The notes: generated from the letters alone by a model not told the origin. A DNA stretch of 64,000 bases from Vreelandella piezotolerans (GCF_012427705.1 NZ_CP048602.1:558001-622000), one strand, 5' to 3'; positions 1 to 10,704 are shown, counted from the stretch's first letter. Numbers and translations: made by a program.

Positions 1-365
1 TTGGTTTCGGTGTACTGCTGGTCGTCGGTAATACCATTCGCTTGTCGGTGGAGAGCCGACGCCGTGAAATCGAAGTGGTCATGCTGATCGGCGCAACGCA
101 CGCCTTCGTGCGTCGCCCGTTCCTGTACAGTGGAGCCTGGTATGGCGCTGGAGGCGGGCTCTTGGCGCTGGGTCTGTTGGCCTTGGGCAATCACTGGCTA
201 TCGCTGCCGGTGGCGGCGCTCGCGGCAAGCTATGGCGCTAGCTTCACCTTGCCGCAGTTGGACGTGACAGGCTCTACAATTCTGCTATCTTGCAGTACAC
301 TACTTGGCTGGCTGGGAGCTTGGCTTGCCGTCACGCGCCACCTTTCCAGCATACGCCCGCGCTGA
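1..365 (+). CDS. ftsX: Cell division protein FtsX, C-terminal part (5' end outside window)
   Basis: This is the permease-like partner of FtsE. It sits in the inner membrane at the division septum and regulates peptidoglycan hydrolases through EnvC-type partners. About 120 codons are visible, read in the frame starting at base 3, before the TGA at 363-365. The visible part has the FtsX C-terminal layout: a hydrophobic segment at the window edge, the cytoplasmic motif SRRREIEVVMLIGAT, then two more hydrophobic segments with a periplasmic loop between them, ending in a basic tail. The next gene is rpoH, the classic ftsYEX-rpoH order. The N-terminal half is missing only because the window starts inside the gene. 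Confidence 0.9.
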   Translation, partial: GFGVLLVVGNTIRLSVESRRREIEVVMLIGATHAFVRRPFLYSGAWYGAGGGLLALGLLALGNHWLSLPVAALAASYGASFTLPQLDVTGSTILLSCSTLLGWLGAWLAVTRHLSSIRPR

Positions 366-607
366 GCATGCGTCTGTCGCGTTGTCATCTTCACGTTATA
401 GGCAGTACATAGACTCCGCGATATTGTCCATGTGGGCAGTCACGGGAATTTCTACCCCCGTGGCGTGATCGATGCCAACTGTGCGTCGATCGTTTGAACC
501 TTTGGGTTCGACTAAGGTCTTAAGGTTAACGCAAGACGTTTGGCTGCGCACATTCACGCGACGCCAGCACGTCAACCACGATAGGTTTTAAGGGAGACCA
601 TCTGCAC
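366..607 (+). promoter_or_regulatory. rpoH upstream region with a putative sigma-E-type promoter
   Basis: This 242-bp gap between ftsX and rpoH has no coding potential. It contains TGAACCT (495-501), 15 nt, then GTCTTAA (517-523), which resembles the sigma-E (RpoE) consensus GGAACTT-N15/16-GTCNAA. rpoH is a sigma-E target in E. coli, so the match is plausible but inferred. A short inverted repeat CACGGG/CCCGTG (441-446/457-462) lies upstream. An AAGGGAG stretch about 11 nt before the ATG at 608 is the likely ribosome-binding site. No terminator for ftsX is evident. Confidence 0.4.
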
Positions 608-1477
608 ATGAGCACTAGTCTTCTACCGGTGGGACAGCTTTCACCAGGCAATGACCTGGGTGGCTACATTCAAGCGGTGAATGGCATCGCGGTGCTGAGC
701 GTCGAAGAGGAGCGCGAGCTGGCGTTCCGTCTTTACGATGAGGGCGATCTAGAGGCAGCACGTCGATTGGTGCTATCGCACCTTCGTTTCGTGGTGCACA
801 TTGCTCGCAGCTACTCCGGTTACGGTCTGCCGCAAGCGGACTTGATTCAGGAAGGCAACGTCGGTTTGATGAAAGCCGTCAAGCGCTTCGATCCCAATCA
901 AGGGGTACGCTTGGTGTCGTTTGCCGTGCACTGGATCAAAGCCGAAATTCATGAGTTCGTGCTGCGTAACTGGCGTATCGTCAAAATCGCCACCACCAAG
1001 GCGCAGCGTAAGCTGTTTTTCAATCTGCGTAGCGCGAAAAAGCGTTTGGCATGGCTGAACAACGACGAGGTCGACGCAATTGCCAAAGATCTCGACGTGA
1101 AACCGGAAGTCGTGCGCGATATGGAAGGGCGCCTCTCGGCATTCGACGCAGGGTACGACGCATCGCCCAGTGACGACGAAGAGAGTACGTATCAAGCGCC
1201 AGCGTACTTCCTCGATGACGCTTCCGCTGACCCGGCGACACAGCTCGAAGACAGCGACTTCGAGGAAGACGCCACGCGCCGTCTTCAACTGGCACTCAAA
1301 GCGTTGGACGAGCGCTCGCGGGACATTTTGCAGCGCCGCTGGCTCACCGATGACAAAGCCACGTTGCACGATTTGGCCGACGTGTATGGCGTTAGCGCTG
1401 AGCGCATTCGCCAGCTCGAAAAGAACGCCATGAAGAAGCTACGTCAGAAAATGGGCGACGCGGCCATCGCTGCGTAA
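608..1477 (+). CDS. rpoH: RNA polymerase sigma-32 factor RpoH (heat shock)
   Basis: This is the alternative sigma factor that directs RNA polymerase to heat-shock promoters. At 289 residues it has the usual length. Region 2 spans about residues 57-125 and includes [20 protein letters not shown] and the region 2.4 stretch [19 protein letters not shown]. The RpoH-specific box QRKLFFNLR at about 132-140, important for turnover by FtsH and for core binding, separates it from sigma-70 and sigma-38. Region 4 has the helix-turn-helix [20 protein letters not shown] near the C-terminus. It follows ftsX, as in E. coli. A perfect bidirectional terminator separates it from the convergent slmA. Regulation by mRNA structure and by sigma-E is likely from the family, not shown here. 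Confidence 0.97.
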   Translation: MSTSLLPVGQLSPGNDLGGYIQAVNGIAVLSVEEERELAFRLYDEGDLEAARRLVLSHLRFVVHIARSYSGYGLPQADLIQEGNVGLMKAVKRFDPNQGVRLVSFAVHWIKAEIHEFVLRNWRIVKIATTKAQRKLFFNLRSAKKRLAWLNNDEVDAIAKDLDVKPEVVRDMEGRLSAFDAGYDASPSDDEESTYQAPAYFLDDASADPATQLEDSDFEEDATRRLQLALKALDERSRDILQRRWLTDDKATLHDLADVYGVSAERIRQLEKNAMKKLRQKMGDAAIAA

Positions 1478-1496
1478 CACTCACGCCTCACGCAGG

Positions 1497-1533
1497 AAAA
1501 CGCCCCGCCGGTATCGTTACGGCGGGGCGTTTT
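1497..1533. terminator. Bidirectional intrinsic terminator between rpoH and slmA
   Basis: A 14-bp perfect inverted repeat (AAAACGCCCCGCCG at 1497-1510 with its complement at 1520-1533) encloses a 9-nt loop. The A/T ends give a U-tract on either strand, so it can end both rpoH (plus) and slmA (minus) transcripts. Confidence 0.85.
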
Positions 1534-1570
1534 CATTTGCTTTGTGCATGTGCTGAGAGCACGCGCCTCA

Positions 1571-2179
1571 TTATGCGGGTTGGGAAGCGTTTCTAAATAG
1601 CTGGCCCGAGAGTAGCGTCCACTGATCCTCCCAATACTCGGTAGGCAGCCGCTTGAAGTCGCTGCGGACGTATTGCGAAATACGCCCTTCGGCCTGGGCG
1701 ATGAGCAGGTTGGCCGCTGCCGAGGCGGTGATGCTGGTGCGCTGCCCTTCACGCAGCTCGGCCTCACGGAGCACCTGCTTGAGCTGCGTTTCCAAGCGCT
1801 CGAAGAGCTGGTGTACCCGCTGGCGCAGCCGAGCGGTCTCTCCAGTGAGAACATCGCCGCCCAGTACCCTGGCAAGCCCAGGGTTCTTCTCGGCAAACCC
1901 GAGCAAGAGCGAGAGAATCGTCCCGCAGCGGGTCGTGGCATCAGGAATATCGTCGAGAATGCGGGTGATCCTGGCGAAAATGCTCTCTTCGATGAAGTCG
2001 ATCAAGCCTTCGAACATGCGCGCCTTGCTGGGAAAATGGCGATACAGCGCTGCCTCGGAAACGCCCACTTGCCGCGCCAGGGCGGCCGTGGTGATGCGTT
2101 TACCGCTATCTTCTTCCAACATGATGGCCAGCGCCTGCAGTATCTGCTCGCGGCGGCGAGGTTTGCTATCGTCACTCAT
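1571..2179 (-). CDS. slmA: Nucleoid occlusion factor SlmA (TetR family)
   Basis: SlmA binds chromosomal sites and antagonises FtsZ assembly over unsegregated DNA. The 202-residue protein has an N-terminal TetR helix-turn-helix (about residues 27-50, [20 protein letters not shown]) followed by [20 protein letters not shown], which closely matches SlmA, and an all-helical dimerisation and FtsZ-binding domain. The neighbouring coaBC-dut-algC-argB-slmA order is the standard context of slmA in gammaproteobacteria. It differs from many genomes in lacking pyrE in this block. It is probably cotranscribed with argB, 21 nt upstream. Confidence 0.93.
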   Translation of the reverse strand: MSDDSKPRRREQILQALAIMLEEDSGKRITTAALARQVGVSEAALYRHFPSKARMFEGLIDFIEESIFARITRILDDIPDATTRCGTILSLLLGFAEKNPGLARVLGGDVLTGETARLRQRVHQLFERLETQLKQVLREAELREGQRTSITASAAANLLIAQAEGRISQYVRSDFKRLPTEYWEDQWTLLSGQLFRNASQPA

Positions 2180-2200
2180 GACTCGTGCCCTCCGTCGCGA

Positions 2201-3157
<957 letters not shown>

Positions 3158-3197
3158 TCACAGCGTGTTTAACACGTCGCGCGTTCTAAAGGCGCGA

Positions 3198-4586
3198 TCA
3201 TGTCGTTGTGGTGGCCGGTATGGTCAGTGTCGGTGCGATGCCGTGGAGCGCTTCGGCAAAACGCCCACGGATGCGAGCAAGTGCAGCGCTATCCTTTCCT
3301 TCGAAACGCAGCACCAGGGCGGGCGTCGTATTCGAGGCGCGGCATAAACCCCAGCCGTCGGGGTAATCGACGCGAATGCCATCCAGCGTGGTTTTGATAC
3401 CTTCGCCGAAGTCGCCCTCTCTGGCAAGCGTCTCGATAATGGTAAATTTTTTGTCATCGGCCACGCTGATGTTGATTTCGGGCGTGCTCACATCCTGAGG
3501 AAATTGGTCGAAGAAGGTATCCGCATCCCCTGGGAATTGGGCAAGAATCTCCAGCAGCCGGGCGGCTGAGTAGAGACCGTCGTCAAAACCGTACCAGCGC
3601 TCTTTGAAAAAAAGGTGGCCACTCATCTCACCGCCGAGCAGTGCCCCCGTCTCTTTCATGCGCGCTTTGATGAGCGAGTGCCCGGTGCGCCACATCTCGG
3701 GTTCACCCCCAGCCTCGCTAACCACCTTGGCCAAGTTGCCGGTGCACTTGATATCGAAGACCACCTTGGCGCCAGGGTTGCGCGACAGCATATCGGTGGC
3801 AAAGTGCATCATCAGGTGGTCGGGGTAAATCATGCGTCCACGAGGCGTCACGACGCCCAGGCGGTCACCGTCGCCGTCGAAGGCCAGGCCGATGTCGGCT
3901 CCGCTGTGTTGAACGTGGTGAATCAGGTCTTGGAGGTTTTCAGGCTTGCCGGGGTCGGGGTGATGATTAGGAAAGCGCCCATCGATCTCGGCATAGAGCG
4001 GCGTGGTCGTTACTCCCAATCGCTCGAGCAACTGCGGGCCTAGCTCGCCAGCCACCCCGTTGCCGCAATCCACCACGGCGCTAAGCGGGCGCGTAACCTT
4101 CACATCACTCAAGATGCGTTCCAGATAGGTGGCGCGCAGATCGTGGTGGCGCACGCGACCGTCGCCTTGGGTGAAGTTACCTGCTTGAATGCGCTCAAAG
4201 AGCGCAGTAATTGCGTCGCCCGATAAGGTGTCGCCCGCCAGGACGATCTTGAAGCCATTGTAATCCGGCGGGTTGTGGCTACCGGTGAGCATCACGCCTG
4301 AGCAGCTCTCTGCGAGCGTGTGAGTGGCAAAATAGAGAACCGGCGTGGGCACCATGCCGATATCGATCACGTCTCTTCCCGCGGCCTGCAGGCCGCGAAT
4401 GAGCGCCGCCTGCAGGCGTGGCCCAGACGTGCGGCCGTCCCGCGCCACAATCACCGTGTGTTCGCCGCGAGCGGCCGCTTCGGAGCCGACGGCGCGGCCA
4501 ATCAGCTCGGTGGTGGCATCGTCGAGCGTGTCATCGACGACGCCGCGAATGTCATAGGCGCGAAATATCGAAGCGGGTACGGTCAT
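3198..4586 (-). CDS. algC: Phosphomannomutase/phosphoglucomutase AlgC
   Basis: This alpha-D-phosphohexomutase interconverts mannose-6-P/mannose-1-P and glucose-6-P/glucose-1-P for LPS and exopolysaccharide precursors. The protein is 462 residues from ATG 4586, which has CAAGGA six nt upstream; an ATG one codon earlier and one seven codons earlier are less well placed. It shows the catalytic phosphoserine loop TGSHNPPDYNGFK (Ser about 103), the metal loop DGDGDRLG (about 240), the sugar-binding GEMSGHLFF (about 320) and the C-terminal phosphate-binding RASNTTPALVLR. It lies between argB and dut on the same strand. Confidence 0.93.
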   Translation of the reverse strand: MTVPASIFRAYDIRGVVDDTLDDATTELIGRAVGSEAAARGEHTVIVARDGRTSGPRLQAALIRGLQAAGRDVIDIGMVPTPVLYFATHTLAESCSGVMLTGSHNPPDYNGFKIVLAGDTLSGDAITALFERIQAGNFTQGDGRVRHHDLRATYLERILSDVKVTRPLSAVVDCGNGVAGELGPQLLERLGVTTTPLYAEIDGRFPNHHPDPGKPENLQDLIHHVQHSGADIGLAFDGDGDRLGVVTPRGRMIYPDHLMMHFATDMLSRNPGAKVVFDIKCTGNLAKVVSEAGGEPEMWRTGHSLIKARMKETGALLGGEMSGHLFFKERWYGFDDGLYSAARLLEILAQFPGDADTFFDQFPQDVSTPEINISVADDKKFTIIETLAREGDFGEGIKTTLDGIRVDYPDGWGLCRASNTTPALVLRFEGKDSAALARIRGRFAEALHGIAPTLTIPATTTT

Positions 4587-4628
4587 CATCGATCCTTGAA
4601 AAGGCAAAAGGGGGCGTCGTAAGGCGAG

Positions 4629-5090
4629 CTATTGGCGACCGGTGCTGCCGAAACCGCCGCCGCCGCGGGAGGAGTCGTTGAAGCGCTCGACGATGTCGAG
4701 GTCGGCCTGCACCACGGGCACCAAGACGTACTGGGCCAGCCGCTCGAACGGCGTCACGGTGAAGCTGTGTTGGCCTCGGTTCCAAACCGAGATCATCAGC
4801 TCTCCCTGATAGTCGGAGTCGATCAAACCCACCAGGTTGCCCAGTACGATGCCGTGTTTATGGCCCAGGCCCGAGCGTGGCAAAATCATGCCCGCTAAGC
4901 CCGAGTCTTCAATATAGATGGCAAGCCCGGTTCGCACGAGCTGGCATTCGCCGGGGGCGAGCGTCAACGGCTCATCCAGCAACGCCCGCAAGTCCATGCC
5001 CGCAGAGCCTGTCGTGGCATAGGTGGGGAGATAGTCGTGGAGGCGCTCGTCCAGGACGTTGCACTGTAGGCGAGGGCGGGAACTGCTCAT
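4629..5090 (-). CDS. dut: Deoxyuridine triphosphatase Dut
   Basis: Dut hydrolyses dUTP to dUMP and pyrophosphate, keeping uracil out of DNA and supplying dTMP synthesis. The 153-residue trimeric dUTPase has its conserved motifs: [27 protein letters not shown] (catalytic Asp), RLAQYVLVP, and the glycine-rich C-terminal arm [12 protein letters not shown] that closes over the nucleotide. It follows coaBC by only 2 nt on the same strand, the conserved coaBC-dut pair. Confidence 0.97.
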   Translation of the reverse strand: MSSSRPRLQCNVLDERLHDYLPTYATTGSAGMDLRALLDEPLTLAPGECQLVRTGLAIYIEDSGLAGMILPRSGLGHKHGIVLGNLVGLIDSDYQGELMISVWNRGQHSFTVTPFERLAQYVLVPVVQADLDIVERFNDSSRGGGGFGSTGRQ

Positions 5091-5092
5091 GG

Positions 5093-6373
5093 TTAGGCTC
5101 CAGAAGAGGTCAAAGAGAGGTGGGTGAGGGCGTGCCGAACGATCAGCGCGGCCAGCTGCGTTTTAGGCTGTGGCGGTGCGACGAGTCGGTCACTGCCGTC
5201 GGATGTTCGCCATAGCAGCAGCGCCGCGTTGTCGTCGCTGCCAAATCCCAGCCCCTGTTGGGAAACATCATTAGCGACGATCATATCGAGCCCTTTGCGG
5301 GCGAGCTTATCCTGGGCGTAACGCTCGATGTCTTGGGTCTCGGCGGCAAAGCCCACGACAAAGGGGCGCTGGCCGTCCGGTAGCGCCGCCACATCGGCAA
5401 TGATGTCGGGATTTTTCACCAGCGTGAGCGTTAGGGTGTCCTGGTCGTCGGTTTTTTTCAGCTTGTGCTCGGCCGCGTTGGCGGCGCGGTAGTCGGCTAC
5501 CGCTGCGCAGCCAATGAACAGCGCGGCGGTTGGCGCGAGATCGAGCGCTGCCTCGTGCATCTGCAGGGCCGTGTCGACGTTGAGCCGCTCGACGCCTGTC
5601 GGCGTGGGTAGGTTCACCGGCCCGCTGATCAGCGTCACTCGTGCGCCTTGCGCGGCCGCCTCGGCCGCCAGGGCATAGCCCATCTTCCCCGAGCTGTGAT
5701 TCGACAGGTAGCGGACAGGGTCTAGCGCCTCCCGCGTGGGTCCAGCGGTAATCACGACATGGGGGGCGCTGGCCGAGGGGGTAATGGGCGGTGCAAAATG
5801 GCGGCTCACGGCCTCCAGAATCTCATCAGGCTCGCTCATGCGCCCTGGGCCGACATCGCCGCAGGCTTGATCGCCCGCAGCAGGGCCTATCAGCTGCCAG
5901 CCGTCGCTGGCCAGCTGTGACACGTTGCGCTGAGTGGCGGGGTGGCGCCACATGGCTTGATTCATCGCTGGCGCGATGAGGCGCGGCGCCTCGGACGCCA
6001 AACAGAGCGTGGTCAATAAGTCATCCGCCATGCCGTGCACCAATCGTGCGATCAGATCGGCCGTGGCGGGCGCGATCACGATGGCGTCGGCCCAGCGGGC
6101 CAGCTCGATATGGCCCATGCCGGCTTCCGCTTCTGGATCTAGCAGCGACGTACGCACCGGCTCCCCCGAGAGCGCCTGAAGTGTCAGCGGCGTAATGAAG
6201 GCCTGAGCGCCCTCCGTCATTACCACGCGAACCTCGCAGCCCGCCTGCTTGAGCAGTCGTACGATCAGCGCGCTTTTATACGCTGCAATGCCCGCGCTAA
6301 CGCCGAGCAGCAGGCGCTTACCCGCAAGTGACGACGTACGTGATGACAAAGGGGAATGCGAAAATGAGGCCAT
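5093..6373 (-). CDS. coaBC: Bifunctional phosphopantothenoylcysteine decarboxylase/synthetase CoaBC
   Basis: CoaBC carries out two steps of coenzyme A synthesis: CTP-dependent joining of cysteine to 4'-phosphopantothenate (CoaB), then FMN-dependent decarboxylation (CoaC). The 426-residue protein has the N-terminal flavoprotein domain with the active-site His region [22 protein letters not shown] and the substrate-binding APAMNQAMW. The C-terminal CoaB half contains [20 protein letters not shown] followed by SGKMGYALA. It is the first gene of the minus-strand dut-algC-argB-slmA run and is divergent from radC; the 182-bp gap should hold both promoters. Confidence 0.96.
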   Translation of the reverse strand: MASFSHSPLSSRTSSLAGKRLLLGVSAGIAAYKSALIVRLLKQAGCEVRVVMTEGAQAFITPLTLQALSGEPVRTSLLDPEAEAGMGHIELARWADAIVIAPATADLIARLVHGMADDLLTTLCLASEAPRLIAPAMNQAMWRHPATQRNVSQLASDGWQLIGPAAGDQACGDVGPGRMSEPDEILEAVSRHFAPPITPSASAPHVVITAGPTREALDPVRYLSNHSSGKMGYALAAEAAAQGARVTLISGPVNLPTPTGVERLNVDTALQMHEAALDLAPTAALFIGCAAVADYRAANAAEHKLKKTDDQDTLTLTLVKNPDIIADVAALPDGQRPFVVGFAAETQDIERYAQDKLARKGLDMIVANDVSQQGLGFGSDDNAALLLWRTSDGSDRLVAPPQPKTQLAALIVRHALTHLSLTSSGA

Positions 6374-6555
6374 GGTCGGCAGTCCAGTGTGACGATCAAC
6401 AAGGCGCTTACCATACCATTTGACCGATTATTTTGGCATGCTCGGCAAATGTAGGGGCTAGGTATAGTGAGGCGGCGCCATTGAGTTGGCGTTTGAAGGC
6501 GGCGCTCTCTCTTTAACTAGGCCGATAACGGCAGTGCATGGGCAAGGAGGCGTGG

Positions 6556-7230
6556 ATGGGAATCAATCATTGGCCCGAGGGGGAGCGGCCGCGGGAAAAA
6601 CTGCTGACGATGGGCGCGCAGGCTCTCTCGGATGCTGAGCTTCTCGCCATTTTTCTGCGCGTTGGCGTACAAGGACGCTCTGCGGTGGATTTAGCGCGGG
6701 ACTTGCTGACCAGCTTTGGTGGTTTAAGGCAGTTGCTGGAAGCCGACCAAGCCCAGTTCTGTGCCGCTCGGGGATTGGGGAATGCCAAGTTTGCTCAGCT
6801 ACAGGCCACCCTGGAGCTTTCGCGGCGTCATTTGGCCAGTCAGCTGGCCCGGGGTAACGCGCTGACGTCGCCAGCGCTGGTGCGTCACTATTTGAGTTCT
6901 CAACTCCGTCACTTGGGACACGAGGAGTTTGCGGTCCTTTTTTTGGACACTCAGCACCGAATTATTCGCTATGAATCCCTATTTCGCGGTACCCTAGACA
7001 GCGCATCCGTTTATCCCCGCGAAGTTGCCAAGCGTGCGTTGGAACTACACGCTGGTGCTGTCATCCTGGCCCACAATCACCCCTCGGGTGTAGCGGAGCC
7101 CAGTGATGCCGATCGACGTATCACCGAGCGCTTGAAAGATGCCCTTGCACTCTTTGACGTGCGGGTTCTCGATCATTTCGTGGTAGGAGACGGAGACGTG
7201 GTGTCCTTTGCCGAGCGTGGCTGGCTATAG
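6556..7230 (+). CDS. radC: RadC family JAB-domain protein (UPF0758)
   Basis: This is the widespread RadC/YicR family. Its role in DNA repair has been questioned, and its biochemical function remains uncertain. From ATG 6556 it is 224 residues; AAGGAGG ends 5 nt upstream, which favours this start over an ATG 18 nt earlier. The N-terminal half contains a helix-hairpin-helix-like region ([15 protein letters not shown]...RGLGNAK). The C-terminal JAB/MPN domain keeps the metalloprotease signature HNHPSG followed by PSDAD. It stands between coaBC (divergent) and rpmB, the conserved coaBC-radC-rpmB-rpmG order. Confidence 0.93.
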   Translation: MGINHWPEGERPREKLLTMGAQALSDAELLAIFLRVGVQGRSAVDLARDLLTSFGGLRQLLEADQAQFCAARGLGNAKFAQLQATLELSRRHLASQLARGNALTSPALVRHYLSSQLRHLGHEEFAVLFLDTQHRIIRYESLFRGTLDSASVYPREVAKRALELHAGAVILAHNHPSGVAEPSDADRRITERLKDALALFDVRVLDHFVVGDGDVVSFAERGWL

Positions 7231-7337
7231 TCATCAACTCAGCAGGAGAAAACGCGCGGCGGGTCGTAGGGCCGATGCCCCTTTTCTAAGTAAATTGTCC
7301 AGAAACGCGCTTTTTTGGCCTTTTTGGGCGGTTTCGC

Positions 7338-7366
7338 TTGCTGGTAGCCAGGTGCTCTGGTATAAA
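7338..7366 (+). promoter_or_regulatory. Putative sigma-70 promoter of rpmB-rpmG with extended -10
   Basis: TTGCTG (7338-7343), a 17-nt spacer and TATAAA (7361-7366) preceded by TGG form an extended -10 promoter. It lies about 130 bp before rpmB in the otherwise empty 263-bp gap 7231-7493. The same TGGTATAAA string occurs upstream of rpsB, another ribosomal protein gene. Confidence 0.6.
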
Positions 7367-7493
7367 GTGCCACCTTTGAACTTGGGTTGAATAACGGATT
7401 TGGGTACAGCTAGGCGGTTAACTGCGTCGACTCCCTCCCTGCTCCGGTTTGCCCGACAGTTTTGAACAACTCGCCAAGCGGTTGGAGGCTCTC

Positions 7494-7730
7494 ATGTCCA
7501 AAGTATGTCAGGTTACCGGCAAGCGTCCGGTAACTGGTAACAACGTTTCTCACTCCCAGCGTAAGACACGTCGTCGTTTCTTGCCGAACCTGCACACCCA
7601 TCGTTTTTGGGTTGAATCCGAAAACCGCTTCGTCAAGCTGCGCGTTTCCTCTAAAGGCATGCGCATCATCGACAAGAAAGGTATCGAGACGGTTCTGGCC
7701 GATATCCGCAAACGCGGCGACGCAATCTAA
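7494..7730 (+). CDS. rpmB: 50S ribosomal protein L28
   Basis: L28 is a component of the large ribosomal subunit. The 78-residue protein starts [20 protein letters not shown] and contains [16 protein letters not shown], near-identical to gammaproteobacterial L28. The ATG at 7494 is preceded by TTGGAGG; an in-frame ATG 15 codons earlier would add residues foreign to L28. It is transcribed with rpmG, 37 nt downstream. Confidence 0.97.
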   Translation: MSKVCQVTGKRPVTGNNVSHSQRKTRRRFLPNLHTHRFWVESENRFVKLRVSSKGMRIIDKKGIETVLADIRKRGDAI

Positions 7731-7767
7731 GCGAGCTTTTGCTACGCACTTTTGGGAGAGTTAAACC

Positions 7768-7923
7768 ATGCGCGATAAGATCAAGCTGGTGTCTAGTGCC
7801 GGTACTGGCCACTTCTACACCACTGATAAGAACAAGCGGAACACCCCGGATAAGTTCGAATTCAAGAAATACGACCCGGTGGTCCGTAAGCACGTTATCT
7901 ACAAGGAAGCCAAGATCAAGTAA
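7768..7923 (+). CDS. rpmG: 50S ribosomal protein L33
   Basis: This 51-codon gene starts at ATG 7768 ([20 protein letters not shown]) and ends at TAA 7921-7923 (...[10 protein letters not shown]). It matches the short L33 of gammaproteobacteria, including the [17 protein letters not shown] stretch. It has no CxxC pairs, so it is the zinc-independent type. GGGAGAG upstream serves as ribosome-binding site. A clear intrinsic terminator follows about 45 nt after the stop. Confidence 0.95.
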   Translation: MRDKIKLVSSAGTGHFYTTDKNKRNTPDKFEFKKYDPVVRKHVIYKEAKIK

Positions 7924-7968
7924 TCGCGGTTACGATGATCGGCTTTCACCGCAGGCGAGCGCCTGTTG

Positions 7969-7995
7969 AAAAACCCGGCCCAAAGCCGGGTTTTT
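7969..7995 (+). terminator. Intrinsic terminator after rpmB-rpmG
   Basis: An 11-bp perfect stem (AAAAACCCGGC at 7969-7979, complement at 7985-7995) has a 5-nt loop, and the right arm ends in TTTTT. It ends the rpmBG transcript before mutM. Confidence 0.85.
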
Positions 7996-8059
7996 GCATG
8001 TCTGTCGTTAGGGCGCTGACGGGTCATCTGTCATGGCGCTGTCATCATAGGCTTTCATC

Positions 8060-8887
8060 ATGCCCGAATTGCCTGAAGTAGAAACCACGCGACGTGGCAT
8101 TGCCCCCTATATCGAAGGGCAAGAGATTACCGAAGTGCGGGTGCGCCAGCCGCGCCTGCGGGTGCCAGTGCCTGACGATCTGGCCGATCGGCTGATCGGC
8201 GCGCGCGTCGGCGAGCTTTCACGCCGTGCCAAGTATTTGCAGATGCCGCTGGCCACACCCAAAGGCAGCGCCACGCTGCTGTGGCACCTGGGCATGTCGG
8301 GAAGCCTGCGTATTGCGCGCCTGGGCGACGTGCCCAAAAAACACGATCATGTGGACGTCGTGACGGCTAGCGGTTACGTGCTGCGCTATCATGATCCGCG
8401 GCGGTTCGGTTTCGTCGATTGGCGGCAGGGCGACGGCAGTCGCGATACCCGCCTTGCTCACTTGGGCCCCGAGCCGCTCAGCGAGGCCTTCGACGGCCAG
8501 TGGCTCTACCGCTTGTCCCGCGACAAGCGCGTAGCGGTCAAGCCTTTTCTGATGGATAACCGCGTGGTGGTGGGCGCGGGCAATATCTACGCCGCCGAAG
8601 CGCTGTTCATGGCGGGCATCGACCCGCGCCGTGCGGCGGGGCGTATTTCCCGAGCCCGCTACGATGCGCTGGCGGCCGCCGTCAAAGAGGTATTGACGGC
8701 AGCCATTACCCAAGGCGGCACGACGCTGCGCGATTTTGTCAGCGGCCAGGGTGAGCCCGGCTACTTTGCCCAGCGGCTCAACGTTTACGGACGTCACGGG
8801 CAACCCTGTTTACGCTGCGGAAGCGAGCTGAGACGTATCACTCTGGGCCAGCGGGCCAGCGTGTTCTGCCCTGGCTGCCAGCGTTAA
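8060..8887 (+). CDS. mutM: Formamidopyrimidine-DNA glycosylase MutM (Fpg)
   Basis: MutM excises 8-oxoguanine and formamidopyrimidines and nicks the abasic site. The 275-residue protein begins [14 protein letters not shown], where Pro2 (after Met removal) is the catalytic nucleophile and Glu3 assists. A conserved lysine lies in RRAKYLQM. The helix-two-turn-helix contains [17 protein letters not shown]. The C-terminal zinc finger has two CxxC pairs (CLRCG and CPGC). It follows rpmG, a conserved association. Confidence 0.97.
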   Translation: MPELPEVETTRRGIAPYIEGQEITEVRVRQPRLRVPVPDDLADRLIGARVGELSRRAKYLQMPLATPKGSATLLWHLGMSGSLRIARLGDVPKKHDHVDVVTASGYVLRYHDPRRFGFVDWRQGDGSRDTRLAHLGPEPLSEAFDGQWLYRLSRDKRVAVKPFLMDNRVVVGAGNIYAAEALFMAGIDPRRAAGRISRARYDALAAAVKEVLTAAITQGGTTLRDFVSGQGEPGYFAQRLNVYGRHGQPCLRCGSELRRITLGQRASVFCPGCQR

Positions 8888-8966
8888 GCGTCGCCTCGCG
8901 CGGCGACCCATTTTGCTTATTTGAGCAGCGCTAGAGCGCTGCCCGCCTGCTTTTTTGGAGATTGTT

Positions 8967-10157
8967 GTGACTCAACGCCTGCGCCTGAACAAGAACGCCG
9001 ATCGCCGCTTGAAGGCTGGCCATCTGTGGATCTACTCCAACGAAGTCGATATCAAAGAGACGCCGTTAAAGAACTTCGCGGCGGGTGAGTCCGCGCTCGT
9101 AGAGGCCTCCAACGGAAAAACGTTGGGCGTGGCCTACGTGAATCCGCACTCGTTGATCTGTGCGCGTATCATGTCTCGAGACCCGGAAATGCGCCTGGAC
9201 CGCTCGCTGTTCGTGCATCGCTTCAATCAGGCGCTGGCGCTGCGTCAGCGTCTCTTCGATCAGCCCTTCTATCGTCTGATTCATGGGGAAGGCGACCTGC
9301 TGCCGGGGCTAGTCATCGACCGCTTTGGCGACGTGCTGGTGGTGCAGCTCAACACGGCGGGTATGCAGGCATTGGCGGAGGAGATCGTCGATGCACTGGA
9401 GAAAGTCGTCAAACCAAGCACGATCGTGTTTCGCAACGACACCGGTGGCCGCCGCCAGGAGGGCCTGGAAGCCCACGTGGAGGTGGTCAAAGGCACGCTA
9501 CCCGATGAAGTGCTGCTGGTCGAGAATGGCGTGACCTTTGCCGTCCCGGTGCTGAATGGCCAGAAAACCGGCTGGTTCTATGACCATCGTGTCAACCGCG
9601 CCTGGCTCAACGGCCAAGTGGCTGGCAAACGCGTGCTGGATGTCTTCAGCTACGTGGGTGGCTGGGGCGTCCAGGCAGCCGCCAGCGGCGCCTCCGAAGT
9701 GCTCTGCGTGGACGCCTCTGGCGCGGCGCTGGAGCAAGTGGCGCGCAACGCCGAGCTGAACGGTGTCCAAGAGCAGGTGGCCATCGGCGAAGGCGACGCC
9801 TTCGAAGCCCTGGCGGCGCTGAAGGCCGATGGCGAGCAGTTCGACGTGGTGATTCTCGATCCGCCGGCGTTCATCAAAAAGCGCAAGGACATCCCCAACG
9901 GTGAGCGCGCCTACTCGCGTCTCAACCGTGAAGCGATGCGTCTGTTGGGCCGCGACGGCCTGCTGCTGTCGGCGTCGTGCTCCATGCACTTGGCGTCCGA
10001 GCGGTTGGTCGACGTGGTGCGCGGTGCGGTGCGCCATCAGGATCGTCACGGACAGGTCATCTTCCAGGGCCACCAAGGGCCGGATCACCCGGTACACCCG
10101 GCCATTCCAGAAACGGCCTATTTGAAGGCGCTGGGTGTTCGCGTCTTCCGCGATTAA
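8967..10157 (+). CDS. rlmI: Class I SAM-dependent rRNA methyltransferase (RlmI-like)
   Basis: This is probably the 23S rRNA m5C1962 methyltransferase. I prefer the GTG at 8967 (M-TQRLRLNKNADRRL), which has TTGGAG 6 nt upstream; an in-frame TTG 12 nt earlier overlaps that site. The 396-residue protein has an N-terminal PUA-type domain (GHLWIYSNEVD). A Rossmann methyltransferase domain carries the SAM-binding stretch VLDVFSYVGGWGVQAA, the motif IV LDPPAFIKKRKD and the catalytic cysteine region SASCSMHL. It lies 79 bp after mutM. Confidence 0.88.
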   Translation: MTQRLRLNKNADRRLKAGHLWIYSNEVDIKETPLKNFAAGESALVEASNGKTLGVAYVNPHSLICARIMSRDPEMRLDRSLFVHRFNQALALRQRLFDQPFYRLIHGEGDLLPGLVIDRFGDVLVVQLNTAGMQALAEEIVDALEKVVKPSTIVFRNDTGGRRQEGLEAHVEVVKGTLPDEVLLVENGVTFAVPVLNGQKTGWFYDHRVNRAWLNGQVAGKRVLDVFSYVGGWGVQAAASGASEVLCVDASGAALEQVARNAELNGVQEQVAIGEGDAFEALAALKADGEQFDVVILDPPAFIKKRKDIPNGERAYSRLNREAMRLLGRDGLLLSASCSMHLASERLVDVVRGAVRHQDRHGQVIFQGHQGPDHPVHPAIPETAYLKALGVRVFRD

Positions 10158-10205
10158 TCATCCGCAAATCGTCGTCATGAGGTAGGTAGACAGGGAGCGA
10201 GTCAC

Positions 10206-10643
10206 ATGGAGTGGGCACTGCCAGACCCGTTTGTCATTGACCTGGAGGTGCTGCCAGAGGCGATCGATGCCTACCAGCACGTCAACAACAGCGAGTACTT
10301 GCGCTGGGTCGAGCAAATTAGCTGGGCCCACTCCGAGGCATTGGGGCTCTCTCTCGAGCGTTACCGAACGCTGGATAGGGCGATGGTGGTCCATCGTCAC
10401 GAGCTGGACTACCTCGCGCCAGCCTTTTTAGGGGATGCGCTGCAGCTCGCGACCTGGATCGTCGCGTGCGACGGGCGTTTTAGTCTGACGCGTCGCTTCC
10501 AGCTCAAGCGTGTCGACGATGGCAAAACGCTGCTCAATGCCCGTACTCGCTTTGCCTGCGTGGCACTCTCCAGCGGTCGTCCAAAGCGCCTGCCCGAGGA
10601 GTATCAGCGTCTCTATGGTAGTGCGGTAGTAGAGGAAGGGTGA
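10206..10643 (+). CDS. Hotdog-fold acyl-CoA thioesterase (YbgC/FadM-like)
   Basis: This 145-residue protein has the 4-hydroxybenzoyl-CoA thioesterase fold. The signature DAYQHVNNSEYLRWVEQISW (about residues 21-40) corresponds to the DxxGHVNNxxY active-site motif, with Asp and His in the expected places. The second half (HRHELDYLAPAFLGDALQLATWI) matches the hotdog strands. It is predicted to hydrolyse acyl-CoA or a similar thioester; the substrate cannot be told. It follows rlmI by 48 bp and is closed by a terminator at 10705-10730. Confidence 0.8.
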   Translation: MEWALPDPFVIDLEVLPEAIDAYQHVNNSEYLRWVEQISWAHSEALGLSLERYRTLDRAMVVHRHELDYLAPAFLGDALQLATWIVACDGRFSLTRRFQLKRVDDGKTLLNARTRFACVALSSGRPKRLPEEYQRLYGSAVVEEG

Positions 10644-10704
10644 TGCGCTACTGAGTGGCGTCGATTTTTTCGTGCGCTGCGCTCAAGCGCTAGATCTTTC
10701 TGTC

